Assembly: GCA_963661055.1 (NCBI GenBank)
Contig: CAVLAC010000016.1
Span: 1 to 24,901 of the forward strand
From: UBA1067 sp963661055
GTDB taxonomy: Bacteria; Verrucomicrobiota; Kiritimatiellia; RFP12; UBA1067
Reading direction: 5' to 3'
DNA length: 24,901 nt
Shown here: piece after piece, positions 1 to 8,776 of the stretch
Layout: each line of letters opens with the position of its first letter
Numbering within the stretch: the stretch's first letter is position 1
Translations under genes and position numbers: made by a program
Notes under the pieces: generated by a model
The model's input: the letters and a program-made list of their open reading frames with translations, nothing else
Database searches by the model: none
What the model was told of the DNA's origin: nothing

Positions 1-94
1 AAAGCGGACGCGTATCTTCCGCTGTGCCAAACAGGCAACACCCGCTCAAACACAGAGCGGTAGCCAAAAATGCGACTAGTCTCATACTCTTCAT
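1..94 (-). CDS. Lipoprotein, N-terminal part only (gene runs off the left edge)
   Basis: Reading the minus strand from the ATG at 94 gives a textbook lipoprotein signal: MKS, a second possible start (ATG at 85), a hydrophobic stretch, then a lipobox LSGC with the lipidated Cys at residue 19 followed by another Cys. Only about 31 codons are in the window, so the mature protein cannot be identified. An AGGTG Shine-Dalgarno-like sequence precedes the first ATG by six bases. A strong sigma70-type promoter lies just upstream (123-151). The gene follows addA on the same strand, but a 289-bp gap with its own promoter argues that it is a separate transcription unit. Lipidation at the inner or outer membrane is inferred from the lipobox. 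Confidence 0.7.
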   Translation of the reverse strand, partial: MKSMRLVAFLATALCLSGCCLFGTAEDTRPL

Positions 95-122
95 ACGGCA
101 CACCTATCAGTTACTTGAGTAT

Positions 123-151
123 AGTATACCAAATTGGCGGTGATTATGCAA
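123..151 (-). promoter_or_regulatory. Sigma70-type promoter of the left-edge lipoprotein gene
   Basis: On the minus strand, TTGCAT (151-146) is followed after exactly 17 bp by TATACT (128-123). A second, overlapping TATACT lies at 123-118. The expected start of transcription is about position 116, some 20 bases before the ATG at 94. The same -35 hexamer and spacing recur in the GH97 promoter at 13965-13993. Confidence 0.65.
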
Positions 152-260
152 AGACAATTACAGTTTTCTACACGGCTAAAGCAATCTCCGTGGCAATCCG
201 TGAAATCCGTAGTGACAACAGAAACGAACGATTACAGGCAGGTGTGCGGAAGGCACCAAA

Positions 261-349
261 ATATGACTGCGGTCATTTACCAAAACCACTGCGGTCATTT
301 GTACAAACCACTGCGGTCATTTACCAAAACCACCGCAGTCATATTTACC
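261..349. repeat. 22-bp tandem repeat array bounded by a 13-bp inverted repeat
   Basis: Three contiguous 22-bp units begin ACTGCGGTCATTT (266-287, 288-309, 310-331), and a fourth, diverged partial unit runs to 349. The ends are a perfect 13-bp inverted pair: ATATGACTGCGGT at 261-273 and ACCGCAGTCATAT at 332-344. The middle unit carries the perfect palindrome TTTGTACAAA (298-307). The palindrome and the outer inverted repeat share the same centre (302.5). The array lies between the end of addA and the lipoprotein promoter, ending about 110 bp upstream of the -35. A multi-site operator or activator-binding region is the likeliest reading. There are no spacers, so it is not a CRISPR array. Confidence 0.75.
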
Positions 350-383
350 TCGCCTCCGCACACCCCACTCCCCCTTATGCCTT

Positions 384-3326
384 TCAATCTACCGCCACGA
401 CTGACTGGGTGGCGTGGAGGAGGAGGGTGGTGGTTATGGCGCTGGGGGCGAGCCCTGTGAGGCGGGCAAGCGCGGCACGATAAGTGCGCATTTGCGTCGC
501 GTAGTCGCGAGTCATCCGTTCGGCAAATGCCGCGTTCGTCTCGCCCTTTTGGATAGCATTTGTCTTAAAGTCGTAGATGGTTGCCCTTCTCGCCGCGCCC
601 TCGCCCACAAAAACGACGCGGTCAAATTGTCCAGACTGCCAGGTACCGTCCGTTATCAACTCATATGCCCGCTCACGCCAAAGCTCAACCACGCCCTCAG
701 GCTTGACAAGCGCCTTCTCAAACGGACTCTTCGCGGCACTTTCAGGTAGCCACTCAATCTTCGCGAACTCTTCGTGAAGCTCTGTGCCGCGCTCTGCCGC
801 CGCACCAAAGGTCTCCATAAAAAGCATATCGCCACGGATACCTGACCGAAATGCCTCGCCTGGACGCACTTTCGCGAAGTTTTGCCGCGCGGGACGCTTA
901 AAGCTGGGCGCGGCAGTTTCTTCTGGTGGCTTCTTTTTCTTCGGCTCCCTCTCCAAGTACCATCCACGATTACCTTCAGACCCGAGTCCAATTGCATTAC
1001 GGACAAGGTCGCTGAACCGTTTGGGCTTCCCGCCCTTCTTCTGGTCACCTGTTTTGGGATGCAAAATGAGAGTCAGTGCCATTTGCGTCCGCGTCATTGC
1101 CACATAATCAAGGCAAAGGGCATCATAAACCTGAATCTGCTTCCGTCGCCGTTCTGCGGCACTTAAGACGGGGTCCGATTCGGCAGTTAAGACACCTGGA
1201 TGTTGTAATATCCACGCGGGGTCTTCTTGCATAAGCGGGGCAGGGTCGGTAGCACTTGCGAGCGGCCAATATTCATAGAACGGAATAATGACATAATCGA
1301 AACCGAGTCCCTTCGAACGGTGCATCGTCAGAATGCGCACCTTGCTCATGTCCGCAAAGTCGCGGCTTTTCTTCTGCTCCACAAAGGCAATGAAGTCCGA
1401 AAGGCGCATATTTGCCTCGCGCATATCCTCAAACTCTGCCACGCACTTAATGAAGTCCTCAAAACGCGATTCGGTGAAGCCTTCATCCCACGAATCAGTC
1501 ACGCCCTTAAGCGCCTCACGAACAGCACGGAACTTGCGTACCATCCCAAGGCGCGTAAAGTCGGCGAGAAGTGCCGCGCTAAGTTCAGCGGGCGGGGGGA
1601 GTCCGTTCGGGTACAACGCCTTAGCGATCGGCGAATACTTGATTTGGGCATAGGCGTAGGTATCTTCCGCGTGCTCGGCGAGTTTCAAAAGTGCCGCGAA
1701 AGCCCCGAGAACGGGCGAATCGAAGATGGGCATATCACCCTCGAATACAATATGGTCACCAAAACCATTCTGCTTAAGATAAGCGAGCAACTCCAAACCA
1801 AACTTATTCGTTCTTACAAGAATTGCCGCAGAAATGCCGCGTTCCCACGGCTTTACCGCCCGCAAAGCATTGGCAACAGGCTCAAAGAAAGCTTCCGCCT
1901 TAGCCGATGGAGCCTCTGAGACCTCAATAAAGCCCTTGGCGTCCTTATTATAACTTTCGTGCTTCCGACACTCCCAATGTGCATTCACGGGAGCATCGTA
2001 CATATCAAAAAAGTCGGAAATATCCGATTCAACGAATATTTTATTTACAGCATCAGATATCACTTGCGGATAGCGACGGGACTCGTCAAGTGACAGTAGG
2101 CGATTAGGAGCCTTCTTCGCGAGTTCCACTTGCTCACTCAAGATACGGACATCCCCCGCGCGCCATTCGTATATGGACTGCTTACGGTCGCCGACAATAA
2201 AGACGGTCTTGTTTCCGTCAGGGAGGCTGTTCTCCTCTATGAGGTTCTTAATGGCATCCCACTGTCCGCGACTCGTATCCTGAAACTCATCGAGCGCCCA
2301 GTGGTCAAAACGAGCGTCCATTCGATACTCGAGCGCAAGGCGCGTTTCTTCGTTTAGCCCCATCAAAAGGCGCGGCAAATCATCAAAAGAAATGAGCCCT
2401 CTCGCACGGATAGAAGATGCATACACCTTCTCAAATATCCCCATAAGCGTGTAAATGCCGCGCGTCGTACGAAGGTATTCCGCAATACGATAGTTATGCA
2501 TCTTTTTGATGATGGCGTTTACCAGAGGGTCTTTAGCAAGAGCTGCTGGGATTTTCTTTGGTGGTGGCGGGGTCTCACCGCTGTAATTCGCAATGCCATT
2601 GATAAAGTCATCCGTTGTCTTATTCTTCCCCTTCAACAAAGCAAACTTCACTGCTTCTTTTCGAATGTCTATCAGCTTAATCTCAGGGCGGGGCTCCGCC
2701 TTCGCACCCCAAATACGCTCTTCAGAACCCCACTCGGCACTATCAGGATGGTCACGATAGCGAGCGTGCCAATCCGAGATAAACCTAGAAAATGTCTCAA
2801 GAAAACTCTGCGCCCCAGCACCCGCGAAAACACCACTAAAGGCTTTACGGAACACTACCTTCGCGTCTTCAGTATCGAGCATCAGCATATTCCCGACGAG
2901 GCGGGTGCGTTCGAGGGGCGAGCGATATTCGCTCATAACCGTTATTTCGCCACCAAGCCCCAATTCGAAAGGTGCCATACGAATAACTCGCATAAGGAAG
3001 CTATCGAGTGTGCCAATAAGTGACAAATGCTGATGAGCTATAACCCTGCGGAGCATCGCGGCAAATTCCGACTGTGAAATTTGCCTTCCAAAGTTTAGGG
3101 CAAGGCTCTCCTTCGCCGCGCCTTCAGAGGTTTCCGCCGCTTTTGAGAGGCGTTCAATGAAAGTATTAAAGATTTCGCCTGCCGCGAGACGCGAAAAGGT
3201 GAGGGCGACAATCTTCTCGGGCTCTACGCCACAGAAAATGAGTGTTATAAGTCGCGTAACGAGCGCGTAAGTCTTGCCCGTACCCGCCGAGGCTTCCACT
3301 ACTGTAAGGGGTGCGATTCTTTCCAT
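384..3326 (-). CDS. addA: AddA/RecB-like UvrD-family helicase-nuclease subunit
   Basis: This 980-residue protein is the motor subunit of an AddAB-type double-strand-break resection complex. Superfamily 1 helicase motifs appear in order: Walker A ASAGTGKT (residues about 12-19), DEFQDT (about 346-351), GDRKQSIYEWR, a TMHRSKGL motif and YVAMTRT. Near the C terminus FDRV, YDFKT (about 918-922) and a QMRTY motif form a RecB-family PD-(D/E)XK nuclease. The ATG at 3326 is chosen because GGAGG lies ten bases upstream; a more upstream in-frame start would overlap addB further. It overlaps the end of addB by 28 bp, which implies translational coupling. It is shorter than Bacillus AddA (about 1,230 residues). 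The family and pairing are firm; the name addA rather than recB is an inference from the AddB-like neighbour. Confidence 0.88.
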   Translation of the reverse strand: MERIAPLTVVEASAGTGKTYALVTRLITLIFCGVEPEKIVALTFSRLAAGEIFNTFIERLSKAAETSEGAAKESLALNFGRQISQSEFAAMLRRVIAHQHLSLIGTLDSFLMRVIRMAPFELGLGGEITVMSEYRSPLERTRLVGNMLMLDTEDAKVVFRKAFSGVFAGAGAQSFLETFSRFISDWHARYRDHPDSAEWGSEERIWGAKAEPRPEIKLIDIRKEAVKFALLKGKNKTTDDFINGIANYSGETPPPPKKIPAALAKDPLVNAIIKKMHNYRIAEYLRTTRGIYTLMGIFEKVYASSIRARGLISFDDLPRLLMGLNEETRLALEYRMDARFDHWALDEFQDTSRGQWDAIKNLIEENSLPDGNKTVFIVGDRKQSIYEWRAGDVRILSEQVELAKKAPNRLLSLDESRRYPQVISDAVNKIFVESDISDFFDMYDAPVNAHWECRKHESYNKDAKGFIEVSEAPSAKAEAFFEPVANALRAVKPWERGISAAILVRTNKFGLELLAYLKQNGFGDHIVFEGDMPIFDSPVLGAFAALLKLAEHAEDTYAYAQIKYSPIAKALYPNGLPPPAELSAALLADFTRLGMVRKFRAVREALKGVTDSWDEGFTESRFEDFIKCVAEFEDMREANMRLSDFIAFVEQKKSRDFADMSKVRILTMHRSKGLGFDYVIIPFYEYWPLASATDPAPLMQEDPAWILQHPGVLTAESDPVLSAAERRRKQIQVYDALCLDYVAMTRTQMALTLILHPKTGDQKKGGKPKRFSDLVRNAIGLGSEGNRGWYLEREPKKKKPPEETAAPSFKRPARQNFAKVRPGEAFRSGIRGDMLFMETFGAAAERGTELHEEFAKIEWLPESAAKSPFEKALVKPEGVVELWRERAYELITDGTWQSGQFDRVVFVGEGAARRATIYDFKTNAIQKGETNAAFAERMTRDYATQMRTYRAALARLTGLAPSAITTTLLLHATQSVVAVD

Positions 3327-6088
3327 ACTTCGTATGCCTCCATTCGCTGTTTCTGATCTACGAGCCACGCGGAGTCAAGCCCCTCCTCGGGATTCTGCCA
3401 TATTAGATTGCCATAAAGAGTGTCCCAGACATCGCCTTTATTCGGCGGATAGAATATTCCGAAGGCGATGCGCCTAAGAACATCCACAAGTTCACTTTCA
3501 TCCTTTAACCGCGAGCCCTTGTGGCAAATGTTCTCTCTGTCAAAGCGAGTATCCTCCGCGCGCTCAGCGAGTATGCAATAAAGGGCGATGGATTCGTGCG
3601 CGACTTCGGATGGGAACAATTGCGAAGTCTCCAACATAGCACGATAAATCGGCAACTGCAGACTCTTCGCCTCACCCATATCGCGCTTTCGTGTCTTATA
3701 GTCAATTATCGCGATTTGCCCCGTCTTCTCATTCTGGTCAATGCGGTCAACACGCCCCCGAATACGGGTCGGACACTCCTTGAAAGCAGCGACAAGGTTT
3801 TGTTCCGCGTATACGATTCGCCAACCCTCGGCACGCCAAGCGGCTTGCTCCCGCGCAAATGCCTCTAGCCGCGCCTTCGCCGCCTCACCCTGCAACTCAA
3901 TGATGGCAGGAAGCGAAGACCCAAATGAGGCAAGAATGCAATCCACAGCCCCACGCAAAAATGCCGCGATTTCTTTTGCGTCCATCGAATCCTTAACGGA
4001 CGATTTGGCGAAGGCTTCTAGTGCCCTATGGCAGAGCGTCCCGAAGTCTCGGGCATCAAGTTCCCGATACTGGTCATCGACAGGCTCGCCAAAGACTTCC
4101 TTGAGATAGAACTCAAACGGACACCTCAGATAACCATCAATTGAGGAAGGCGAAACTCTTTCACGATACACCATCCCTTTGGGTGGGAAAGGCAAAGCGA
4201 GCCGCCACGCCTCTGGCAAAGACTTCGCGGGACGGTTTGTCGAACTCTGAGATACCGCATAAAGCCGCCGCGCGAGTTTGGGCAATTGAGCGTCCGTCAC
4301 GCAAGGAAAAATTAGCCGCGAAGGCTTGATGACACTCGTATCTGCCCCGAGTTGGTGCAAATAGCAGGTAACCGCTCCCGCTGGACGGCACCGCAAGACC
4401 TGAGCAAAAATACACTTATCACGAAGAGTCCGTGACGCATTCGTCGTAAGCCCCAAGCTCTGCCGCAAGGAATCGGGGATAAACGCGTGCCCCACGACAT
4501 CGCCAGGCACACACTCCTCATTGAAGCCCGCAAAGACAATTTCTTCCTCGGGACACCACGCCGCCTCGAGCCATCCGTTCGCCACGAGCACATTTGCCGC
4601 CGTCGGCTCTTGCATATAACTCGCATTCTTGAGGAGGCGCAAGAAAAGCGGACGCCGTAGATGCGGAGGAATAAGCTCGCTCTCGCACATCTTGCGCAAA
4701 TCACGGACCGCTTCCGCCGCCGCCACGAGTTCGCGGTCGGAGGGGCTTTTCTCGTCCAAGATGAGCGAAGAAAAGATTTTACTCAAAAAGATGAAAGGGT
4801 CTGACAATTCTTCCTTTATTCTCTTCGTCAATTGCAGAAGGTTGCTGTAATTCTTATACTCTTCACTGTCGGTGTCGCTAGGCTTATCGTTTTTTAGCCC
4901 CTCAACTACCTCTTCTATCGAGCGCGGCAGATGGCTATTTTGGACCTTATCAAGACAGCCAACTGCGGCGGCAATTTGGGCTGTGGAAAGTCCGAGTGTC
5001 GCCGCCGCCCAGCGCGCCACATCGCCTGAGCGAATAAAGGCGGAAAATGTCTCATAATCGCCGCGATCGGCGAGTTGCAGAAGTTCAATGAGAAGCCGCC
5101 CCAATGCCGAATGGGCGAGCGAGTCGCGGGACGGATTGCGCAAGACGAGCTCATCCTCTGAAAACTTATTCTGAAACGCACCTTCCAAAGCAGGATGAAG
5201 TGCCGCGTCGCAGACAACGAGCGCGGGCAGGGCTTCCGTCTTCGGTATCGCGGCAAAATAGGTGGCAATATCGTCCGCTTCCGCGACAGGCGTAGGGGCG
5301 GACTTCACGGCACTCGGCGAAAGGGGCGCGGCAAATCCCGCGAGGGGGTGCCCCCATTCGTCAAACTGCGCATCATATTTGGGATCCGCCTGAATGAGCA
5401 AAGTCACCTTACAAGAAGAGTGCGTAAGGTAGTCTGCGAAAACACCTTGGATATCGAGCGCGGCAGGCAAGACGATTTCATCAATATTCGGCTCGACGCA
5501 CCCCACTTGTGCCGCCAAACGCCTCGCTTGGCACCGTGGCACGATATCCCGCGCGGCAAAAACGCCGAGGAACTGCTCCTCAAGCCGTGCTAAATCTTTC
5601 CAGCGCTCCACATCTTCCGCCGCCTCCACTTCGCGCATGAGAAGTCCCTTTTCGCCCAGCACGGGGTAGATGCCGAGAATGGTCCGTGCCGCGTCTAGTG
5701 CCCAATCAAGGGACTTCTTTTCGGGCGGACGCGGGAAAAGCGCGGCAAATTCCGTCACATCCGTATGGTCGAGGATGTCTGCGAGAACGGCGAGTTCCTC
5801 CGCTTCCGTCGCCACCCGCTTGCCTTTCGGTTGCAAAAGGAGATCAGCCATTTGCACTTTCGGTGGCAGAATGCCACCCCAGCCTTTCGCGGCGGCTTTT
5901 TTCGCGAGAACAAGTCGCAGGTTGCGTCCGCTTTGTGCCGTAGGGACAATGAGGAGGATATGCGCAAGCGAAGGCACATTCCCCGCCTCATAACGGATGC
6001 GTCCCTCATAACCCCGTTCACCCAGAAGCCAATCGGCGACTTCTTCAACAAGTTTGCGGTCAGGGGCTAGAAATTCGCGTGTAGGCAT
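3299..6088 (-). CDS. addB: AddB-like PD-(D/E)XK nuclease subunit
   Basis: This 929-residue protein is the partner of the downstream AddA-like helicase. The N-terminal part looks like an inactivated helicase: the segment LLIVPTAQSGRNLRL has no GxGKT Walker A. The C-terminal nuclease domain (about 644-900) has SSIDGYLRCPFEFYL, an HRALE motif (His about 687), GRVDRID (Asp about 781), IDYKT (Asp 796, Lys 798) and a Q..IY motif. Bacillus AddB binds a 4Fe-4S cluster through one Cys before the nuclease and a C-terminal Cys triad; here the first Cys is present but no C-terminal triad is visible, so the cluster is probably missing. AGGAGG lies eight bases before the ATG, and the gene starts 12 bp after dprA. 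Cytoplasmic; it should act in recombinational repair and possibly in processing incoming DNA. Confidence 0.83.
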   Translation of the reverse strand: MPTREFLAPDRKLVEEVADWLLGERGYEGRIRYEAGNVPSLAHILLIVPTAQSGRNLRLVLAKKAAAKGWGGILPPKVQMADLLLQPKGKRVATEAEELAVLADILDHTDVTEFAALFPRPPEKKSLDWALDAARTILGIYPVLGEKGLLMREVEAAEDVERWKDLARLEEQFLGVFAARDIVPRCQARRLAAQVGCVEPNIDEIVLPAALDIQGVFADYLTHSSCKVTLLIQADPKYDAQFDEWGHPLAGFAAPLSPSAVKSAPTPVAEADDIATYFAAIPKTEALPALVVCDAALHPALEGAFQNKFSEDELVLRNPSRDSLAHSALGRLLIELLQLADRGDYETFSAFIRSGDVARWAAATLGLSTAQIAAAVGCLDKVQNSHLPRSIEEVVEGLKNDKPSDTDSEEYKNYSNLLQLTKRIKEELSDPFIFLSKIFSSLILDEKSPSDRELVAAAEAVRDLRKMCESELIPPHLRRPLFLRLLKNASYMQEPTAANVLVANGWLEAAWCPEEEIVFAGFNEECVPGDVVGHAFIPDSLRQSLGLTTNASRTLRDKCIFAQVLRCRPAGAVTCYLHQLGADTSVIKPSRLIFPCVTDAQLPKLARRLYAVSQSSTNRPAKSLPEAWRLALPFPPKGMVYRERVSPSSIDGYLRCPFEFYLKEVFGEPVDDQYRELDARDFGTLCHRALEAFAKSSVKDSMDAKEIAAFLRGAVDCILASFGSSLPAIIELQGEAAKARLEAFAREQAAWRAEGWRIVYAEQNLVAAFKECPTRIRGRVDRIDQNEKTGQIAIIDYKTRKRDMGEAKSLQLPIYRAMLETSQLFPSEVAHESIALYCILAERAEDTRFDRENICHKGSRLKDESELVDVLRRIAFGIFYPPNKGDVWDTLYGNLIWQNPEEGLDSAWLVDQKQRMEAYEVWKESHPLQ

Positions 6089-6100
6089 AACTCTTCCTCC

Positions 6101-7213
6101 TTAATCTGCACGCGGCAAAGCAACGCGATTGCCAGGGAAAAACCGCACCCGCCCTTTCATCCGCAGGGTCATACAAAGCTGATTCACTTTGGCTACAGGC
6201 AAGTGGGTCTTCCTCACGAGGTCATCAATGCTAATGCCTTCCATTTCCACATTCTTCATAATGAGGGCTTCTTCGAGGCTATACACCGACTTAAGCGTGG
6301 GCGCGGGCGCGGCAGTTTCTCCGCTTTGAGCTTTCTCTTCCGCCGCCTTCTCTTTTTCTACGGCGCGCTTAGTAAAGGATATAAAGCTAGACATCTCATC
6401 AAGGACATCATCCGCATGCCTCACGAGCCGTGCGCCATCCCTAATCAGCGCGAGACACCCCGCGCTCGAGCGACTATCGACACGCCCAGGTAGAGCCATA
6501 ACCGTACGCCCTAAATCCGCCGCGAGAGAGGTTGTTATGAGCGTGCCACTCTTCATAGGGGCTTCAATGGCAATAACACCCCTCGCAAGCGCGGCAACAA
6601 TGTGGTTGCGCTGAGGGAATGTTTGGCGGTCGGGTTCGCGTCCGAAAGGGAACTCACTCACAACCGCGCCGCCCTTCTTCACCATCTCCCGCGCGAGTTC
6701 CCGATTTATCTCGGGGAAAAACTTGTCGAGTGCCGAACCGAGCACGCCAATGGTCGTGCCACCCGCCTCCAAAGCGCCGCGATGAGCTTCCGCGTCAATT
6801 CCTTCGGCGAGCCCCGAGACAACCGTCCACCCATTCGCGGCAATTCCTTTCGCGAACTTAAAGGCTTGGTCGCGTCCGTAGGGTGTCGTGCGCCGCGTCC
6901 CGACAATTGCGAGGCAGGGATTTGAGAGCGCGGCGACATTGCCCGAGACATAAAGCGCGAGGGGGCGCCCCTGAGTCTCCTTCAGAATCGCGGGGTAGTC
7001 GTCATCGACGGGCGTGAGAATCTGTACACCACACTGCGCCGCCTTCTTGATTTCGCGCTCCCAGTCCACTTCGCCACCCGCTCTCGCCACTTTCTTCGGA
7101 TAGTTCTCCCACGCGCTGACAATCCCACCACAAACTGCCGCGAGCTTGCCGACGCCCACCGAGCCAATATTTTCCGTCATATTGAAGGCAATACACGCTT
7201 CGCGAGGGGTCAT
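6101..7213 (-). CDS. dprA: DNA processing protein DprA (Smf)
   Basis: DprA binds incoming single-stranded DNA during natural transformation and loads RecA. The 370-residue protein has the full architecture: an N-terminal helical region (about 1-60), a Rossmann-type core with IVGTRRTTPYG, VSGLAEGIDAEAHRGAL, GVLGSALDKFFPE and SEFPFGREPDRQTFPQRNH, and a C-terminal winged helix (about 310-368). AAGGAG precedes the ATG. It is first in a compact dprA-addB-addA cluster, so single-strand protection and double-strand processing are probably co-expressed. No convincing own promoter was found; transcription may come through the terminator-like hairpin at 7241-7269. DprA is also widespread in non-transformable bacteria, so the gene alone does not prove competence. 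Confidence 0.93.
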   Translation of the reverse strand: MTPREACIAFNMTENIGSVGVGKLAAVCGGIVSAWENYPKKVARAGGEVDWEREIKKAAQCGVQILTPVDDDYPAILKETQGRPLALYVSGNVAALSNPCLAIVGTRRTTPYGRDQAFKFAKGIAANGWTVVSGLAEGIDAEAHRGALEAGGTTIGVLGSALDKFFPEINRELAREMVKKGGAVVSEFPFGREPDRQTFPQRNHIVAALARGVIAIEAPMKSGTLITTSLAADLGRTVMALPGRVDSRSSAGCLALIRDGARLVRHADDVLDEMSSFISFTKRAVEKEKAAEEKAQSGETAAPAPTLKSVYSLEEALIMKNVEMEGISIDDLVRKTHLPVAKVNQLCMTLRMKGRVRFFPGNRVALPRAD

Positions 7214-7240
7214 AAAGCTCCTTTTTTAGAGAAATTGCAG

Positions 7241-7269
7241 AAAAGAACAAAATTCCCCTTGCGGGGGAA
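7241..7269 (-). terminator. Probable intrinsic terminator of the BamD/LptE-RAM-TPR unit
   Basis: On the minus strand TTCCCC (7269-7264), a five-base loop and GGGGAA (7258-7253) form a stem directly followed by a T-rich run, TTTTGTTCTTTT. This would stop transcripts that run past the TPR gene (stop at 7380) and through the antisense of the tRNA. The loop and one arm coincide with the -35 of the tRNA promoter on the other strand. An attenuator before dprA is an alternative reading. Confidence 0.55.
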
Positions 7270-7287
7270 CCCGTAATATGATATAAT
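7259..7287 (+). promoter_or_regulatory. Promoter of tRNA-Glu
   Basis: TTGCGG (7259-7264) and a perfect TATAAT (7282-7287) are separated by 17 bp, with a TG one base before the -10 (extended -10). The expected start is about 7294, roughly ten bases before the mature tRNA. Confidence 0.75.
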
Positions 7288-7303
7288 ATTGTCTCGTTGA
7301 TAC

Positions 7304-7378
7304 GGCCCCATCGTCTATCGGCTAGGACACAAGCTTTTCATGCTTGTTAGAGGAGTTCGACTCTCCTTGGGGCTGCCA
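7304..7378 (+). tRNA. tRNA-Glu (anticodon UUC)
   Basis: The 75-nt sequence folds as a cloverleaf. The acceptor GGCCCCA pairs with TGGGGCT (one G-U at the first pair), the anticodon stem is CAAGC/GCTTG with loop TTTTCAT, giving anticodon TTC, and the T arm AGAGG/TTCGACT/CTCT is normal. The CCA end is encoded. The tRNA lies head-on to the TPR gene: only one base separates CCA from that gene's stop codon. It is the only plus-strand gene seen in the window. Confidence 0.93.
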
Positions 7379-7379
7379 A

Positions 7380-8765
7380 TCAAGACTGCTTAGCCTTGAT
7401 TGCTTGGGAAACCGCGAGCATCCGTTCAGAGAGATCTTCAAATCCCACATCCGCCGCATAAACATCCTTGTAGTACTGGTACGCCTTCTCAAGGTCGCCC
7501 GACTGCTCGGCACACTGTCCCAATTGGTAAACAACCTTCTTCTTAAGGTCATCCATCGTCGGAATCGCGTCCCGCGCCGTCTCAAGCTGCATAACCGCCA
7601 TATCGGTCTGCCCCTTCTGGAGGAAGCACATCGCGAGGTAGTAGAGTGCCCAAAGGCGGTCTTTCGGACTCTTCTGCGCGAGCTGAAGATTCTCGAGCGC
7701 CTCATCGTAGTAGCCCCACTTGAAGTACTGCGTGCCGAGCTCATAGCGCAAGTGCAAGTCATTCGGATACCGCTCCACACGCGCGGCAAGGTCATCAAGA
7801 ATGAACTGGTCGCGCTCTTGTTCCGTCTTCTGCGCCTCTTCTTCCTCGCCTGTCGCGCGCAGTTCCTCTATGCGCTGGGCAAAGTACTGCACATAGGTCT
7901 GCGAAAGCATACGGTCGAGCTCGGGGTCCATAGAACCCGCCATCTCAATCGCCGCTTGAAGACACTCAATAGCTTCCGCATACCGCTTATTTTGCACATA
8001 CAACCGCGCCAAAGCGCGGCGGAAGTTCATGTTCTTCGGCTCTTTCTCGATTTGGGCAATCTTTTCCGCGATGAGAGCGTCCGCGTCATCGCCCGTAATA
8101 ACCGCCTTATTGGCTTGGTCGAGGCGCTTCGCCTGCTCCTTATTCGCAATGAGGGCTTGGAAGCCACCCTTCTTGCCCGCCGTCTGTTCCCAGCCCGCAT
8201 TCATCGTGGCTTGGGCTTCGGTATTCTTCAAGAGTTGCTGGATGCGCTGGTCGCCTGGCTTAAGTTGGGAAAGCTTCAAATAGGCATCGCGTGCCCGCGC
8301 CCAATCTTTCGCCATTTGGTAGTAGTTAGCGACGCGCTCCAAAAGCGCAGGGTCCTTGCGCCCGCATTCATACGCCGCCTCAACCGTAATTGCCGCGTGG
8401 TCGGTCTTGCCCGCCGCTTCCGCCGCTTTTACAGCCGCTTCGATATTGTCGGGGTCGAGGGGGTTCTGACAGAGCAGGTTCTCGGCTTCCGCCATCGCTT
8501 CCGCGCCCTTGCCCTTCTTCACAAGCCCCATAATCTTCTGCCGCGCGAGCATATAGCCGAGTTTCGCGCCAATCCCCGCCTTGCCGGACTCCTTGAAGTG
8601 CGCAATTTGCGCGGTCCGCAGAAGCTTACGCGCCTCCAATACATCAGGAGCCACTTTGACGGCTTCCATTAGCATTTGCATCGCGAGCTCATAGCGCCCA
8701 GACTCCAGCGCCTGCCGCCCGCGATTCATAAAGTTCTGCGCCTTTTGCGCTAAATCAACCGCCAT
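7380..8765 (-). CDS. TPR repeat protein, soluble
   Basis: This 461-residue protein has no signal peptide or membrane segment. Several TPR-like helix pairs are visible, for example ALESGRYELAMQMLMEAVKVAP (split across residues about 18-40), the region around LARLYVQNKRYAEAIECLQ and the one around YFKWGYYDEALENLQLA. It is probably a cytoplasmic scaffold or assembly factor; the partner is unknown. AAGGAG lies seven bases before the ATG, and the gene starts 11 bp after the RAM-domain gene. It is third in a unit with a BamD/LptE-like envelope protein. Its last codons contain an inverted repeat (ATCAAG/CTTGAT, 7379-7400) without a T tract, which could aid termination of the convergent tRNA. Confidence 0.75.
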   Translation of the reverse strand: MAVDLAQKAQNFMNRGRQALESGRYELAMQMLMEAVKVAPDVLEARKLLRTAQIAHFKESGKAGIGAKLGYMLARQKIMGLVKKGKGAEAMAEAENLLCQNPLDPDNIEAAVKAAEAAGKTDHAAITVEAAYECGRKDPALLERVANYYQMAKDWARARDAYLKLSQLKPGDQRIQQLLKNTEAQATMNAGWEQTAGKKGGFQALIANKEQAKRLDQANKAVITGDDADALIAEKIAQIEKEPKNMNFRRALARLYVQNKRYAEAIECLQAAIEMAGSMDPELDRMLSQTYVQYFAQRIEELRATGEEEEAQKTEQERDQFILDDLAARVERYPNDLHLRYELGTQYFKWGYYDEALENLQLAQKSPKDRLWALYYLAMCFLQKGQTDMAVMQLETARDAIPTMDDLKKKVVYQLGQCAEQSGDLEKAYQYYKDVYAADVGFEDLSERMLAVSQAIKAKQS

Positions 8766-8776
8766 AGCCGTCTCCT

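Noticed and set aside
261..349. CRISPR array
   Set aside because: The units are contiguous with no unique spacers, and no cas genes are present.
70..483. Plus-strand open frame (137 codons) across the left intergenic region
   Set aside because: It is low-complexity translation of the 22-bp repeats and runs into addA antisense; the minus-strand lipoprotein start explains the left end better.
5337..6976. GAGGGGGTGCCCCC (5341) and GAGGGGGCGCCCCTG (6959) as further REP-like palindromes in addB and dprA
   Set aside because: They lack the GTTA loop and the flanking unit sequence; both encode a G(H/R)PLA peptide with GC-rich codons, which explains the similarity.
7304..7378. tRNA-Glu as an integration (att) site for a mobile island
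   Set aside because: No direct repeat of the tRNA 3' end and no integrase are visible in the window.
7344..8672. Plus-strand open frame (442 codons) over tRNA-Glu and the TPR gene
   Set aside because: It starts inside the tRNA, is Leu/Arg-rich without motifs and is a shadow of the TPR gene.
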